Shown one piece after another: positions 1 to 8,021 of a stretch of DNA of 64,000 nt (position 1 is the stretch's first letter; each line of letters starts with the position of its first letter). The translations under genes and the position numbers were made by a program. Source of the DNA: UBA2897 sp036733925. Lineage in GTDB: Bacteria > Bacillota > Negativicutes > Selenomonadales > Selenomonadaceae. A model generated the notes under the pieces. It was not told where the DNA came from. It made no database searches and saw nothing but the letters and a program-made list of their open reading frames with translations. The stretch covers positions 1 through 64,000 of the forward strand of contig DAIMZO010000007.1 in assembly GCA_036733925.1 (NCBI GenBank). The letters are read 5' to 3'.

Positions 1-2
1 GC

Positions 3-374
3 ATCGGGCCGGTAATGGCCGCAGGGATACTTGCGGAAATCGGTTATATCGATGCTTTTAGGAATCAGGAAGCACTGGCCAAATATGCCGGCCTCGTCTG
101 GCGCGAAAACCAGTCAGGTAACTTCCGTGCCGACGACACCCCGCTTTCCAAGGCTGGGAACGTCTACCTGAGGTACTACCTCATCGAGGCCACCAGCCAT
201 GTGAAAAACTATTGCAGCGAATTTGCTGCGTTCTACCAGAAAAAATATGCTGAGGCAAAAACTCATCAGCATAAACGTGCACTCGCTCTAACAGCCCGAA
301 AATTCGTAAGACTGATTTTTGGATTGCTGGCCAACAATCAGCTCTACTCTTCCGCAAGAGTAGTCCAAGTTTAA
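3..374 (+). CDS. IS110-family transposase, C-terminal part (cut by window edge)
   Basis: The reading frame is already open at the first base (I-G-P-V-M-A-A-G...), so the N-terminal DEDD catalytic half lies outside the window. The visible 123 residues match the Transposase_20 (C-terminal) domain of IS110 transposases: the helix-hairpin-helix-like G-I-G-P-V start, then TPLSKAGNVYLRYYLIEA, which holds the conserved serine of this family. IS110 enzymes move circular intermediates and have recently been recognised as RNA-guided through a noncoding end of the element. The stop is followed by AT-rich noncoding sequence to about 480. Whether the element is intact cannot be judged here. Confidence 0.85.
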   Translation: MGPVMAAGILAEIGYIDAFRNQEALAKYAGLVWRENQSGNFRADDTPLSKAGNVYLRYYLIEATSHVKNYCSEFAAFYQKKYAEAKTHQHKRALALTARKFVRLIFGLLANNQLYSSARVVQV

Positions 375-481
375 TAGGTTTTCACTGCTCATCTTTTAAT
401 CATTTTTTAAGCGATTGAATAGGTGTTTGTTAAGTGTACGCTTATTTCAGAAAAACCTTTGAAATCATTTCAAAAAGGGGG

Positions 482-510
482 TTGACATATTACCAGATTG
501 CTTATACTAT
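482..510 (+). promoter_or_regulatory. Promoter-like sequence pointing into the antisense strand of the XRE gene
   Basis: TTGACA (482-487), a 17-base spacer and TACTAT (505-510). It faces right, so a transcript would run antisense through the regulator at 510-728. The stretch 375-481 between the transposase stop and this promoter is AT-rich with no gene seen; it may be part of the IS end. Confidence 0.5.
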
Positions 511-728
511 CATATCTTTTTCTTTTCGTCTTTGATTTCAACAATCTCACAGATATCACAATCGAGCGCATTACAGATTTTGACCAGCGTTTCCGTACTC
601 ACATTTTCATTTTTCCCCATCTTTGTGATAGACGCAGAACTGAGTCCTGCCATCTTCTGCAAATCTTTCTTTTTCATTTCGCGATCAATCAGCAACTTCC
701 ATAATTTTTTGAAACATAGCGTCCTCAT
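510..728 (-). CDS. Small XRE/Cro-C1-type helix-turn-helix regulator
   Basis: A 72-residue single-domain DNA-binding protein. The helix-turn-helix covers about residues 13-60: KKDLQKMAGLSSASITKMG, then VSTETLVKICNALDCDICEI, the typical ending of the HTH_26/YozG-like subgroup. The start at 728 is chosen because AAGGAGATAT lies 7 bases upstream; a longer in-frame start at 767 has no ribosome-binding site. No partner toxin or phage gene is next to it. It is AT-rich compared with the rest of the window and sits beside a transposase, which suggests acquired DNA. Its target is unknown. Confidence 0.75.
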   Translation of the reverse strand: MRTLCFKKLWKLLIDREMKKKDLQKMAGLSSASITKMGKNENVSTETLVKICNALDCDICEIVEIKDEKKKI

Positions 729-769
729 AGATATCTCCTTGCGCGATTCCGTTACAACCTTCCGCAAAA

Positions 770-798
770 ATCATACCATATAAACAATGCAATAACAA
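770..798 (-). promoter_or_regulatory. Promoter of the XRE regulator
   Basis: Read on the minus strand: TTGTTA (798-793), 17 bases, TATGAT (775-770), about 42 bases before the start codon. Confidence 0.45.
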
Positions 799-888
799 TA
801 AAAATATTTATTTTCGCATGATTTCAAACTATAAATGCACGAGTATAACATGGTATGGCAGGATTTAGTTTATTTATATTCTTTTTGA

Positions 889-942
889 TTGACTTTGACG
901 GTCTTTGGTGGTATGATAAAGATAAATTCAAAGTACGTCAAA
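889..942 (+). promoter_or_regulatory. fru operon promoter with candidate FruR operators
   Basis: TTGACT (889-894), exactly 17 bases, TATGAT (912-917). TTTGACG (894-900), overlapping the -35 end, and CGTCAAA (936-942), downstream of the -10, form an inverted pair; GACTTTGA and TCAAAGTA repeat the same core. Sites at both places would let FruR block its own operon until fructose-1-phosphate releases it, as is known for DeoR-type FruR proteins. Confidence 0.6.
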
Positions 943-959
943 AAGGAAGGTGAACCAGG

Positions 960-1718
960 ATGCTGACAGAAGAGCGCTACGCGGCAATCCTGCACATTCT
1001 CGAAGAGAAGAAAGCGGTGACGGTGCTCGAGCTCACGAAAGATCTCGGCGCCTCGGAGTCCACGATCCGCCGCGACCTGAACGCACTCCATAAGAGCGGG
1101 CGCCTCTACAAGGTATATGGCGGCGCGACGGCCATCGACAACTCGTTCAGCTCTTCGGAAGCGGACATGCGCACGAAGACGTCCATGAACCCGGAGGCAA
1201 AGACGGCCATCGCCCGGCGGGCCGCCTCGACGATCCGCAGCAAGGACTATGTCTACCTCGATGCCGGCTCGACCACTCTGCGCATGATCGACTTCCTGAC
1301 GGAGAGCTCGGCCGTCTACGTCACGAACGGCCTGCCGCATGCCAGCCGGCTCGCGGCAAAGGGCTTCAAGGTCTTCCTGCTCGGCGGCCAGGTCAAGTCC
1401 ACCACGGAGGCAGTCATCGGCACGGAGGCCCTGCATAGCCTGAAGGTCTACAACTTCACGAAGGGATTCTTCGGCGCGAACGGCATCAGCGCGCAGTCCG
1501 GCTACTCGACGCCGGACGCCGACGAGGGCATCGTGAAGAGCGAGGCGCTCCGCCGCTCGAAACACGCGTTCGTGCTCGCGGATTCGTCCAAGTTCGACCA
1601 GACGACACCGTTCTCGTTCGCGAATCTCGCCGATGCCGCGATCATCACGGGAACGCTTCCGGAGAAAGATAAAAAATATCTCGAATACACAACGATTTAC
1701 GAGGGGGAAAAACGATGA
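960..1718 (+). CDS. fruR: DeoR-family repressor of the fructose operon
   Basis: A 252-residue DeoR/GlpR-type regulator. Residues 1-56 form the winged helix (MLTEERYAAILHILEE, then DLGASESTIRRDLNAL); residues 75-232 form the DeoRC sensor domain with the YLDAGSTT and LGG signatures that bind a phosphorylated sugar. It has a good ribosome-binding site (AAGGAAGG). Its end overlaps the start of fruK by 4 bases (ATGA), so the genes are translationally coupled. The effector is inferred to be fructose-1-phosphate from the operon context. The promoter just upstream carries candidate operators, implying autoregulation. Confidence 0.9.
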   Translation: MLTEERYAAILHILEEKKAVTVLELTKDLGASESTIRRDLNALHKSGRLYKVYGGATAIDNSFSSSEADMRTKTSMNPEAKTAIARRAASTIRSKDYVYLDAGSTTLRMIDFLTESSAVYVTNGLPHASRLAAKGFKVFLLGGQVKSTTEAVIGTEALHSLKVYNFTKGFFGANGISAQSGYSTPDADEGIVKSEALRRSKHAFVLADSSKFDQTTPFSFANLADAAIITGTLPEKDKKYLEYTTIYEGEKR

Positions 1719-2626
1719 TCTATACCGTAACCTTCAACCCGTCGCTCGACTACATCGTGCGGCTCGATTCCTTCCAGACCGGCGGCATCAACCGCGTGAA
1801 CTACGAGCAGATCCTCGCCGGCGGCAAGGGCATCAACGTCTCGATTGTCCTGCACAACCTCGGGCACGAGAGCACGGCGCTCGGGTTCCTCGCCGGCTTC
1901 ACGGGCAAGGCTATCGCGGGCATGCTGAGCGAGATGGGCGTCTCGCATGACTTCGTCCAGCTCGAGCAGGGCTTCTCGCGCATCAACGTCAAGGCGAAAG
2001 CCGAAAACGAGACGGAGATCAACGGACAGGGGCCGGTGATCTCCAAGGAGAAATGCGCAGAGCTCTTCGCGAAGCTCGACGCCCTGCAGAAGGGCGACGT
2101 ACTCGTGCTCGCGGGCTCCATCCCGAAATCCCTGCCGGACGACATCTACGAGCAGATCCTGAAGAAGCTCGACGGCCGCGGCATCCGCGTCGTCGTCGAC
2201 GCGGAGAAGAACCTGCTGCTGAACGTCCTGCCCTACCACCCGTTCCTGATCAAGCCGAACAACCACGAGCTCGGCGATATGTTCGGCGTGACGCTGAAGA
2301 CCGACGAGGAGATCGTGACCTACGCGAAGAAGTTGCAGGAAAAGGGCGCGCAGAACGTGCTGATCTCGATGGCCGGCGACGGTGCCATCCTGCTGACGGC
2401 AGACGGCGACTCGTATAAGAGCCCAGCCCCGAAAGGGAAGCTCGTGAACTCCGTCGGTGCCGGCGACTCGATGGTCGCAGGTTTCCTGACCGGGCTGCTC
2501 GAATCGGACGGCAATCTCGAACAGGCCTTCCACTGGGGCGTTGCCACAGGCTCGGCCTCCGCGTTCAGCGAGAACCTCGCGACGCGTCCGGAGGTCGAGG
2601 CCCTGCTGAAAACGATAGAGAACTAA
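1715..2626 (+). CDS. fruK: 1-phosphofructokinase
   Basis: A 303-residue PfkB-family (ribokinase-fold) kinase that phosphorylates the fructose-1-phosphate delivered by the PTS to fructose-1,6-bisphosphate in the cytoplasm. It opens with MIYTVTFNPSLDYIV, typical of FruK; the substrate loop GGKGINVS is near residue 38 and the PfkB signature 2 NSVGAGDSMVAGFLTG near residue 246 contains the catalytic aspartate and anion hole. Length is normal for the family. It sits between fruR and fruA and overlaps fruR by 4 bases. LacC (tagatose-6-phosphate kinase) is a close relative, but the neighbours settle the assignment. Confidence 0.93.
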   Translation: MIYTVTFNPSLDYIVRLDSFQTGGINRVNYEQILAGGKGINVSIVLHNLGHESTALGFLAGFTGKAIAGMLSEMGVSHDFVQLEQGFSRINVKAKAENETEINGQGPVISKEKCAELFAKLDALQKGDVLVLAGSIPKSLPDDIYEQILKKLDGRGIRVVVDAEKNLLLNVLPYHPFLIKPNNHELGDMFGVTLKTDEEIVTYAKKLQEKGAQNVLISMAGDGAILLTADGDSYKSPAPKGKLVNSVGAGDSMVAGFLTGLLESDGNLEQAFHWGVATGSASAFSENLATRPEVEALLKTIEN

Positions 2627-2666
2627 ATTACCATACACAGATCCATCATGCAAAGGAGCGAAAAAT

Positions 2667-4565
2667 ATGCGCATTACCGACCTTCTGAAGAACGAGAGCA
2701 TCGTTCTCGGAGCGAATCCGGCAGATAAGGCGTCCGCTATCCACCAGCTCGTGGAGCTCATGGACGCTTCCGGTAATCTCTCCGACAAAGAGCAGTATGA
2801 AAAAGATGTCCTGGCACGCGAGGCCTCCGGCACGACCGGCCTCGGTGACGGCATCGCGACGCCGCACGCCAAGAGCAAGGGGGTGTCCCGTGCCGGCCTC
2901 GCCGCAATGACGGTACCCGCCGGCATGGATTTCGAGTCGATGGACGGCAAGCCGTCCCGCCTGTTCTTCCTGATTGCCGCACCGGACGGGGAGAATGACG
3001 AGCACATGGCCATCCTCTCGAAGCTCGCGACGATGATCATGGACCCGGATTTCAAGGAAGCCCTGATTGCCGCAAAGACGAAAGAGGAATTCCTGCAGAT
3101 CATCAACGACAAAGAGGAAGGCAAGTTCGTGGCAAAGAGCGCTGCGGCGGAGGAACCGGCCGCAGCGGCAACGCCAGATCACATCCAGATCCTCGCCGTC
3201 ACCGCATGCCCGACCGGCATCGCCCATACATTCATGGCTGCGGAAAGCCTTGAGCAGCACGCGAAGAAGCGCGGCATCTCGATCAAGGTCGAGACGAACG
3301 GTCAGGGCGGCGCGAAGAACGTCCTGACGCCGGAAGAGATTGCGAAAGCCGACGGCATCATCGTCGCGGCTGACAAGAACGTCGCGATGAGCCGTTTCGA
3401 TGGCAAGCGCGTCGTCATCACGAAGGTTGCCAACGGCATCAACAAGGCCGACGAGCTCATCGACCTCGCGCTCTCGGGCGAGGCCGCCATCTATCATAAG
3501 AACGGCCAGGATGAGGTCGAAGGGGCCGATGACACCGCGGGCGAGAGCCTCGGCCGTCAAGCTTACAAGCACCTCATGAACGGCGTCAGCCACATGCTCC
3601 CGTTCGTCGTCGGCGGCGGTATCCTGATTGCCCTCGCCTTCCTGTTCGATGACTACAGCATCGACCCGAAGAACTTCGGGTCGAATACGCCGTTCGCGAA
3701 ATTCTTCAAGGACATCGGCGGCGCGGCCTTCGGCTTCATGCTGCCGGTCCTCGCCGGCTTCATCTCGATGTCGATTGCCGACCGTCCGGGGCTGGCCGTC
3801 GGTTTCGTCGGCGGCGCACTCGCCGGAACGACGGGCTCCGGCTTCCTCGGCGCCCTGCTCGCGGGCTTCCTCGGCGGCTGGATCGTCAATAAGCTCAAAG
3901 CAGTATTCCGCTGCCTGCCGGATTCCCTCGACGGCATCAAGCCGGTGCTCCTGTACCCGTTCTTCGGCATCCTGCTCATGGGCTTCGTCATGCTCTTCAT
4001 CATCGCGCCGCCGGTCAGCGGGATCAACACCTGGCTCGTCGACACGCTGAAGAACATGGATCCGAACGCGCGCATCCTGCTCGGCGTCGTCCTCGGCGGC
4101 ATGATGGCGGTCGACATGGGCGGCCCGATCAACAAGGCAGCCTACGTCACGGGCACCGGCCTGCTCGCCTCCGGCGAGTTCCACGTCATGGCTGCGGTCA
4201 TGGCCGGCGGCATGGTTCCGCCTCTCGCAATCGCGCTCTGCACGACCTTCTTCAAGAACCGCTTCACGGAAAGCGAGCAAAAAGCCGGTATCACGAACTA
4301 CGTCATGGGCCTTTCGTTCATCACCGAGGGTGCCATCCCGTTCGCTGCCGGTGACCCGATCCGCGTGATCCCGTCCTGCGTCATCGGTGCAGCGACGGCT
4401 GGCGCACTCTCGATGGCCTTTGACTGCACGCTCCGCGCACCGCACGGCGGCATCTTCGTCGTCCCGACCATCGGCAACCCGCTCATGTATCTCGTCGCGA
4501 TCTTCATCGGCGCGGTCGTCGGCTGCCTCGTCCTCTCTGTACTCAAGAAACCGCTCAAGAAGTAA
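2667..4565 (+). CDS. fruA: PTS fructose transporter, fused EIIA-EIIB-EIIC
   Basis: A 632-residue single-chain fructose permease that takes up fructose and phosphorylates it to fructose-1-phosphate. EIIA covers about residues 1-145 with the phosphorylated histidine in GDGIATPHAKSKG (His67). EIIB covers about 170-275 with the phosphocysteine in AVTACPTGIAHTF (near residue 181). EIIC covers about 290-630 with around nine membrane helices and the GPINKAAY loop. An Ala/Glu-rich linker (AAAEEPAAAATP) joins IIA and IIB. The start has an AAGGAGCG site 9 bases upstream. Domain order IIA-IIB-IIC is usual for Firmicutes FruA. A strong terminator follows. Confidence 0.95.
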   Translation: MRITDLLKNESIVLGANPADKASAIHQLVELMDASGNLSDKEQYEKDVLAREASGTTGLGDGIATPHAKSKGVSRAGLAAMTVPAGMDFESMDGKPSRLFFLIAAPDGENDEHMAILSKLATMIMDPDFKEALIAAKTKEEFLQIINDKEEGKFVAKSAAAEEPAAAATPDHIQILAVTACPTGIAHTFMAAESLEQHAKKRGISIKVETNGQGGAKNVLTPEEIAKADGIIVAADKNVAMSRFDGKRVVITKVANGINKADELIDLALSGEAAIYHKNGQDEVEGADDTAGESLGRQAYKHLMNGVSHMLPFVVGGGILIALAFLFDDYSIDPKNFGSNTPFAKFFKDIGGAAFGFMLPVLAGFISMSIADRPGLAVGFVGGALAGTTGSGFLGALLAGFLGGWIVNKLKAVFRCLPDSLDGIKPVLLYPFFGILLMGFVMLFIIAPPVSGINTWLVDTLKNMDPNARILLGVVLGGMMAVDMGGPINKAAYVTGTGLLASGEFHVMAAVMAGGMVPPLAIALCTTFFKNRFTESEQKAGITNYVMGLSFITEGAIPFAAGDPIRVIPSCVIGAATAGALSMAFDCTLRAPHGGIFVVPTIGNPLMYLVAIFIGAVVGCLVLSVLKKPLKK

Positions 4566-4600
4566 GAGCGATACAACCTCAACACCATACAGCATATCAG

Positions 4601-4641
4601 AAAGATGGACAGGGGCTCCCGCCTTTGTCCATCTTTTTGTT
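4601..4641 (+). terminator. Terminator of the fruRKA operon
   Basis: AAAGATGGACA (4601-4611) pairs with TGTCCATCTTT (4626-4636) over 11 bp with a 14-base loop, followed by a T-rich tail. Confidence 0.85.
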
Positions 4642-4651
4642 TGTTCCTCCC

Positions 4652-4679
4652 TTGTTTTCCCGAGAGATTTGCTTATAAT
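4652..4679 (+). promoter_or_regulatory. Promoter of the PHP phosphatase gene
   Basis: TTGTTT (4652-4657), 16 bases, perfect TATAAT (4674-4679), 34 bases before the start codon. Confidence 0.55.
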
Positions 4680-4713
4680 AAAAACTGTCACGATACGGAA
4701 AGGGAGAAGAATC

Positions 4714-5424
4714 ATGAAAGATCTTTTGGATGTTCACATGCACACGATTGCGAGCGGGCACGCCTACAGCACCGTCCGCGAGATGATCACGCAGGCAAAG
4801 GAGCGCCAGCTCTCGATTGTCGGCATCTCGGAGCACGGGCCTGCCATGGAAGGCAGCTGCCCATCCATCTATTTCTGCAATTTCAAGGTCATCCGCGCGC
4901 ATGACTGGGGCATCGACGTGCGCATGGGCGCGGAGCTCAACATCATGGACTACTCGGGCTCCATCGACCTGCCCGCACAGCGCCTGAAGGATCTCGACTA
5001 CGCAATTGCGAGCCTGCACGATATCTGCATCGACCCGGGCACCATCGAGGAGAACACCGCGGCCATCATCAACGCGATGAAGAACCCGCGCGTCAACATC
5101 ATCGGGCACCCGGATAACCCGTACTACCCGGTCGACTTCGACGCGATTGCAAAAGCCGCGAAAGAGCAGCATGTCCTGCTCGAGCTCAACAACAGCTCAT
5201 ACCGTCCGGGCGGCAGCCGCAAGGGCTCCTATGAAAAGGGCAAGGAGCTGCTCGCGGCCTGCAAGAAATATGGCACGACGCTCATCTTCGGCAGCGACGC
5301 CCATGTCAACCTCGACGTCGGCGCACACGAGATGAGCCAGAAGCTCGTCGCCGAATGCGGCTTCCCAGAAGAGCTCGTCATCAACAGCCGCCCCGATGAC
5401 TTCCGCCATTGGATTGAGGCATAA
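4714..5424 (+). CDS. PHP-domain phosphatase (YcdX-like)
   Basis: A 236-residue metal-dependent phosphoesterase of the PHP superfamily. Metal-binding motifs are visible in order: DVHMHT (residue 6), the SEHG motif (residue 44), the E in GAELN, IASLHD, IIGHPDNPYY (near 130) and FGSDAH (near 193). This is the spacing of the YcdX/PHP_HisPPase_AMP group, whose substrate is uncertain; histidinol phosphatase is less likely because no his gene is near. The start at 4714 follows GGGAGAAGA; a longer frame upstream reads through fruA and is spurious. It has its own promoter and terminator. Confidence 0.85.
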   Translation: MKDLLDVHMHTIASGHAYSTVREMITQAKERQLSIVGISEHGPAMEGSCPSIYFCNFKVIRAHDWGIDVRMGAELNIMDYSGSIDLPAQRLKDLDYAIASLHDICIDPGTIEENTAAIINAMKNPRVNIIGHPDNPYYPVDFDAIAKAAKEQHVLLELNNSSYRPGGSRKGSYEKGKELLAACKKYGTTLIFGSDAHVNLDVGAHEMSQKLVAECGFPEELVINSRPDDFRHWIEA

Positions 5425-5439
5425 CCGCCCCGAAGGGGA

Positions 5440-5498
5440 GGGCACAAAAGGGGATGTTGCACGAACCAGCAGCGTGCTGCATCCCCTTTTTTGTGCCC
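5440..5498. terminator. Long two-way hairpin terminator
   Basis: GGGCACAAAAGGGGATG pairs with CATCCCC(T6)GTGCCC, and an inner GCACG/CGTGC helix closes the loop. Both strands carry T-runs inside the lower stem. It follows the PHP gene. Confidence 0.75.
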
Positions 5499-5630
5499 GT
5501 CCACGCTGAAAACCGCTCAATACCGCTGAATCGATGGTTTTCAATAGGCTGTCCCCCACAGATTCCGAGCCTTTCAATTTCGATTTACCATTAAATCATA
5601 CAAATAAAGAGGAAAAAGCAGAATTTTCTA

Positions 5631-5686
5631 TTGACATCCGGCCGAAAAGATTATATGATAATAATCAGAAAATGTGCTCGAGCACA
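5631..5686 (+). promoter_or_regulatory. Sugar ABC transporter promoter with LacI-type operator
   Basis: TTGACA (5631-5636), 17 bases, TATGAT (5654-5659). Thirteen bases further lies the perfect palindrome TGTGCTCGAGCACA (5673-5686) with the central CG typical of LacI-family sites. A nearly identical site lies at the same place relative to the araB promoter (14882-14895). Confidence 0.8.
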
Positions 5687-5736
5687 TAAACCATTCCGAG
5701 GAGAGATGGCGGATGTGCGAGAGCAAAAAGGTACCT

Positions 5737-5750
5737 TGGAAACGTTTGGT
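5737..5750 (+). promoter_or_regulatory. Candidate catabolite (cre-like) site
   Basis: TGGAAACGTTTGGT matches 12 of 14 positions of the CcpA consensus TGWAARCGYTWNCW and lies in the leader of the transporter operon. It could equally be a second LacI-type operator. Confidence 0.4.
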
Positions 5751-5772
5751 AACGAACTAAGGAGGTAGTAAC

Positions 5773-6933
5773 ATGAAGGGAACATGGTCAAAGGTAAAAC
5801 GCATCCTATGCACCATTCTGGCAGTCGTGATGTGTGCATTCGCGTTTACGGGCTGCGGGAGTCAGCAGGCAGCCAAGCAGGGAACGCCGGACAAGATCAA
5901 GATTGGCGTCTCCATCTGGAGCTCCACCGACGTCTTGGGCTCCCAGTGCAAACGCATGCTGGACGCCGCGGCAGACGCGCTCGGGGTTGAGCTCGTCTAC
6001 GTAGACCAGGGGCATGTATCCGAAAAGGTCACGTCCTCGGTTGAGACGCTCGTCGCGTCCGGCTGCCAGGGCATCATCATCTGCAACTCGTCCGACACGG
6101 AAATGGCTTCCGCGATCAAGACGGCCAATGACAACGGCGTGTATCTCGCCCAGTTCTTCCGCATCATCAACAAGGACAAGAACAAGGACATCTACGATCA
6201 GGCCGTCAAATCCCCGTACTACATCGGCGCTGTTCATGAGAACGAGAACGAGAACGGTGAAAAGCTCGTCCAGATCCTTCTCGACAAAGGCTGCCGCGAT
6301 ATCGGCCTCATCGGCTGGGAGCAGGGCGACGCTACCTGGCTCGGCCGTTGGGAAGGCTACAAGGCCGGCATCGAGAAATGGAATGCCGCACATCCGGATG
6401 ATCAGGCAAAGCTCTCCGACCCGCAGTACGCCGGCACGTCCTCTGAGGGCGGCGCCAAGGCTGCTGAGGCTCTCATGAGCGCAGATCCGAAACTCGATGC
6501 CCTCATCCCGGCTGGCGGCGGCGGCGACCCGCTGCAGGGCGCCATCGCAGCAGTTGAGCGCGCAGGCAAGACCGGCCAGATCAAGATTGTCTCGACGGAC
6601 TTCCTGCCAGACCTCGGCGAGCGTCTGGAGAACGGCTCCATCGCTGGTGAGTCCGGCGGCCATTACTGCGACCCGCTCTATGCGTTCATGATGGTCTACA
6701 ACGCCATCAAGGGCAACTACAAGGGTATCGAGAACAACTTCGTCGATGTTGAGTTCCCGTACCTCTACGTTTCGTCCCCGAAGGATTATGCGGAGTATGA
6801 CAAGTATTTCGTAAAACAGCTTCCGTTCACGAACGACGAATTAGTCAACATGTCCAAGATGACACTCGACCAGCTGAAGGAATCCGCTGCAAAGGTCTCG
6901 ATTGCTGACGCTGCAGCTCGTTTCAGCAAGTAA
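5773..6933 (+). CDS. Sugar ABC transporter substrate-binding lipoprotein (probably arabinose)
   Basis: A 386-residue Peripla_BP_4 (ribose/galactose type) binding protein. Residues 1-27 are a lipoprotein signal with lipobox FTGC; the mature protein starts at that cysteine. The first lobe begins DKIKIGVSIWSSTDVLGSQC; the hinge and second lobe include ALIPAGGGGDPLQGAI. An AAGGAGG site precedes the start. It heads an operon with permease, double ATPase and second permease. The shared operator with the arabinose isomerase/kinase genes and the adjacent LacI regulator suggest L-arabinose or an arabinose-containing sugar; the sequence alone does not fix the ligand. Confidence 0.85.
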   Translation: MKGTWSKVKRILCTILAVVMCAFAFTGCGSQQAAKQGTPDKIKIGVSIWSSTDVLGSQCKRMLDAAADALGVELVYVDQGHVSEKVTSSVETLVASGCQGIIICNSSDTEMASAIKTANDNGVYLAQFFRIINKDKNKDIYDQAVKSPYYIGAVHENENENGEKLVQILLDKGCRDIGLIGWEQGDATWLGRWEGYKAGIEKWNAAHPDDQAKLSDPQYAGTSSEGGAKAAEALMSADPKLDALIPAGGGGDPLQGAIAAVERAGKTGQIKIVSTDFLPDLGERLENGSIAGESGGHYCDPLYAFMMVYNAIKGNYKGIENNFVDVEFPYLYVSSPKDYAEYDKYFVKQLPFTNDELVNMSKMTLDQLKESAAKVSIADAAARFSK

Positions 6934-6986
6934 GGTATCGATCGCATCGAAACGGCTTGTTTGCAAGTTGCAACAAACGTATGGAT

Positions 6987-7012
6987 AGCCAGTATCAGAT
7001 GTGATACTGGCT
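6987..7012 (+). terminator. Intercistronic hairpin after the binding-protein gene
   Basis: AGCCAGTATCA (6987-6997) and TGATACTGGCT (7002-7012) form an 11-bp perfect stem with a 4-base loop and only a short T-rich tail. It probably stabilises the upstream mRNA or partly terminates, giving more binding protein than membrane components. Confidence 0.65.
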
Positions 7013-7040
7013 ATTCTTGTCTGAAAATAAAGGAGGACCT

Positions 7041-8006
7041 ATGAACGTACGCACTGAAAGCGCGGGCAAGAAGAAACTATCCTCTGCAGCCAAAGGGTAT
7101 CTGATCCTTTGCGCGATGATACTGGTTTCCTGGCTCGTGTTCAAAATCCTGACGCCGGATAATTTCGGCTCAGCCGATAACATGCTCAGCTACTTCCAGG
7201 CGAGCTTGATTGCATCCGCCGGCGCTGTCGGCTTCTATTTCGTCATCGTCATGGGGATGTTCGATTTCTCCATCGGCGCCTGCATCATCCTCTCCTGCAT
7301 CATCGGGTGCAAGCTCGCAGCGATGGGCCTCGGCTACACCGGGCTGATCCTCGGCTGCATCATCACCGGCGGCATCGTCGGCATCTGCAACGGCTTCTTC
7401 TACATCAAGCTGCGCATCCCCTCCATGATCATTACGACGGGCCTCGCGCTCGTCTATGAGTCGGTCGCAAACATCCTCGCGGGCGGCGCGGAGCAAACCC
7501 TTCCTGCCGACCTGCGCCTGCTCGGACAGATGCCGGGCAACCTGATCCTGGCTCTGATCACCTTCTTCGCTGCCTACGCTATCCTGAACTATACAAAGAT
7601 CGGCACCTATACCTATGCCATCGGAAGCAATGAGTTCATTGCCAAGAACATGGGCATCAACGTCGATTACTACAAATTCCTCGCATTCGTCATCAGCGGC
7701 GTGTTCTTCGGCATCATGTCCATCCTGACGATTTCCTACGGCTCGTCGATCGTCGCGGTCACGGGCATGGGCTCCATGAGCCGCAACTTCGTGCCGACCA
7801 TGGGCTGCTTCTTCGGGCTCGCCTTCAAGAAATACGGCATCCCGATGCAGGCCATCATCCTCGGCGAGTTCATGATCAACATCATCTTCTATGGCTTCGT
7901 CGCACTCGGTGCCCCGACCGCTATCCAGGATGTCATCACGGGCCTTGCCCTGCTGATCATCGTCGCGCTGACGACGAAGACGGCCCAGGGCGCTATCGTC
8001 AAATAA
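7041..8006 (+). CDS. Sugar ABC transporter permease 1 (RbsC/YtfT type)
   Basis: A 321-residue BPD_transp_2 membrane protein with about 8-10 hydrophobic segments (first near residues 20-40: YLILCAMILVSWLVF). The family signature around ILTISYGSSIVAVTGMGS and the C-terminal LLIIVALTTK are present. The ATG at 7041 has AGGAGG directly upstream; a TTG at 7017 would overlap the hairpin and is less likely. It pairs with the second, different permease at 9537-10508, so the channel is probably a heterodimer as in the YtfT-YjfF galactofuranose system, not the RbsC homodimer. Confidence 0.88.
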   Translation: MNVRTESAGKKKLSSAAKGYLILCAMILVSWLVFKILTPDNFGSADNMLSYFQASLIASAGAVGFYFVIVMGMFDFSIGACIILSCIIGCKLAAMGLGYTGLILGCIITGGIVGICNGFFYIKLRIPSMIITTGLALVYESVANILAGGAEQTLPADLRLLGQMPGNLILALITFFAAYAILNYTKIGTYTYAIGSNEFIAKNMGINVDYYKFLAFVISGVFFGIMSILTISYGSSIVAVTGMGSMSRNFVPTMGCFFGLAFKKYGIPMQAIILGEFMINIIFYGFVALGAPTAIQDVITGLALLIIVALTTKTAQGAIVK

Positions 8007-8021
8007 GGGGGGAAACAATTC

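Noticed and set aside
498..783. Two plus-strand frames over the XRE gene
   Set aside because: They are hydrophobic antisense readings with no ribosome-binding site; only the promoter ahead of them is reported.
2646..4715. A 689-codon open frame on the minus strand across fruA
   Set aside because: It is an Arg/Asp/Glu-rich shadow of the GC-rich fruA gene with no domain; the same applies to long frames opposite the ABC transporter (7170-9020), mnmG (17110-19323) and gyrA (47102-48997).
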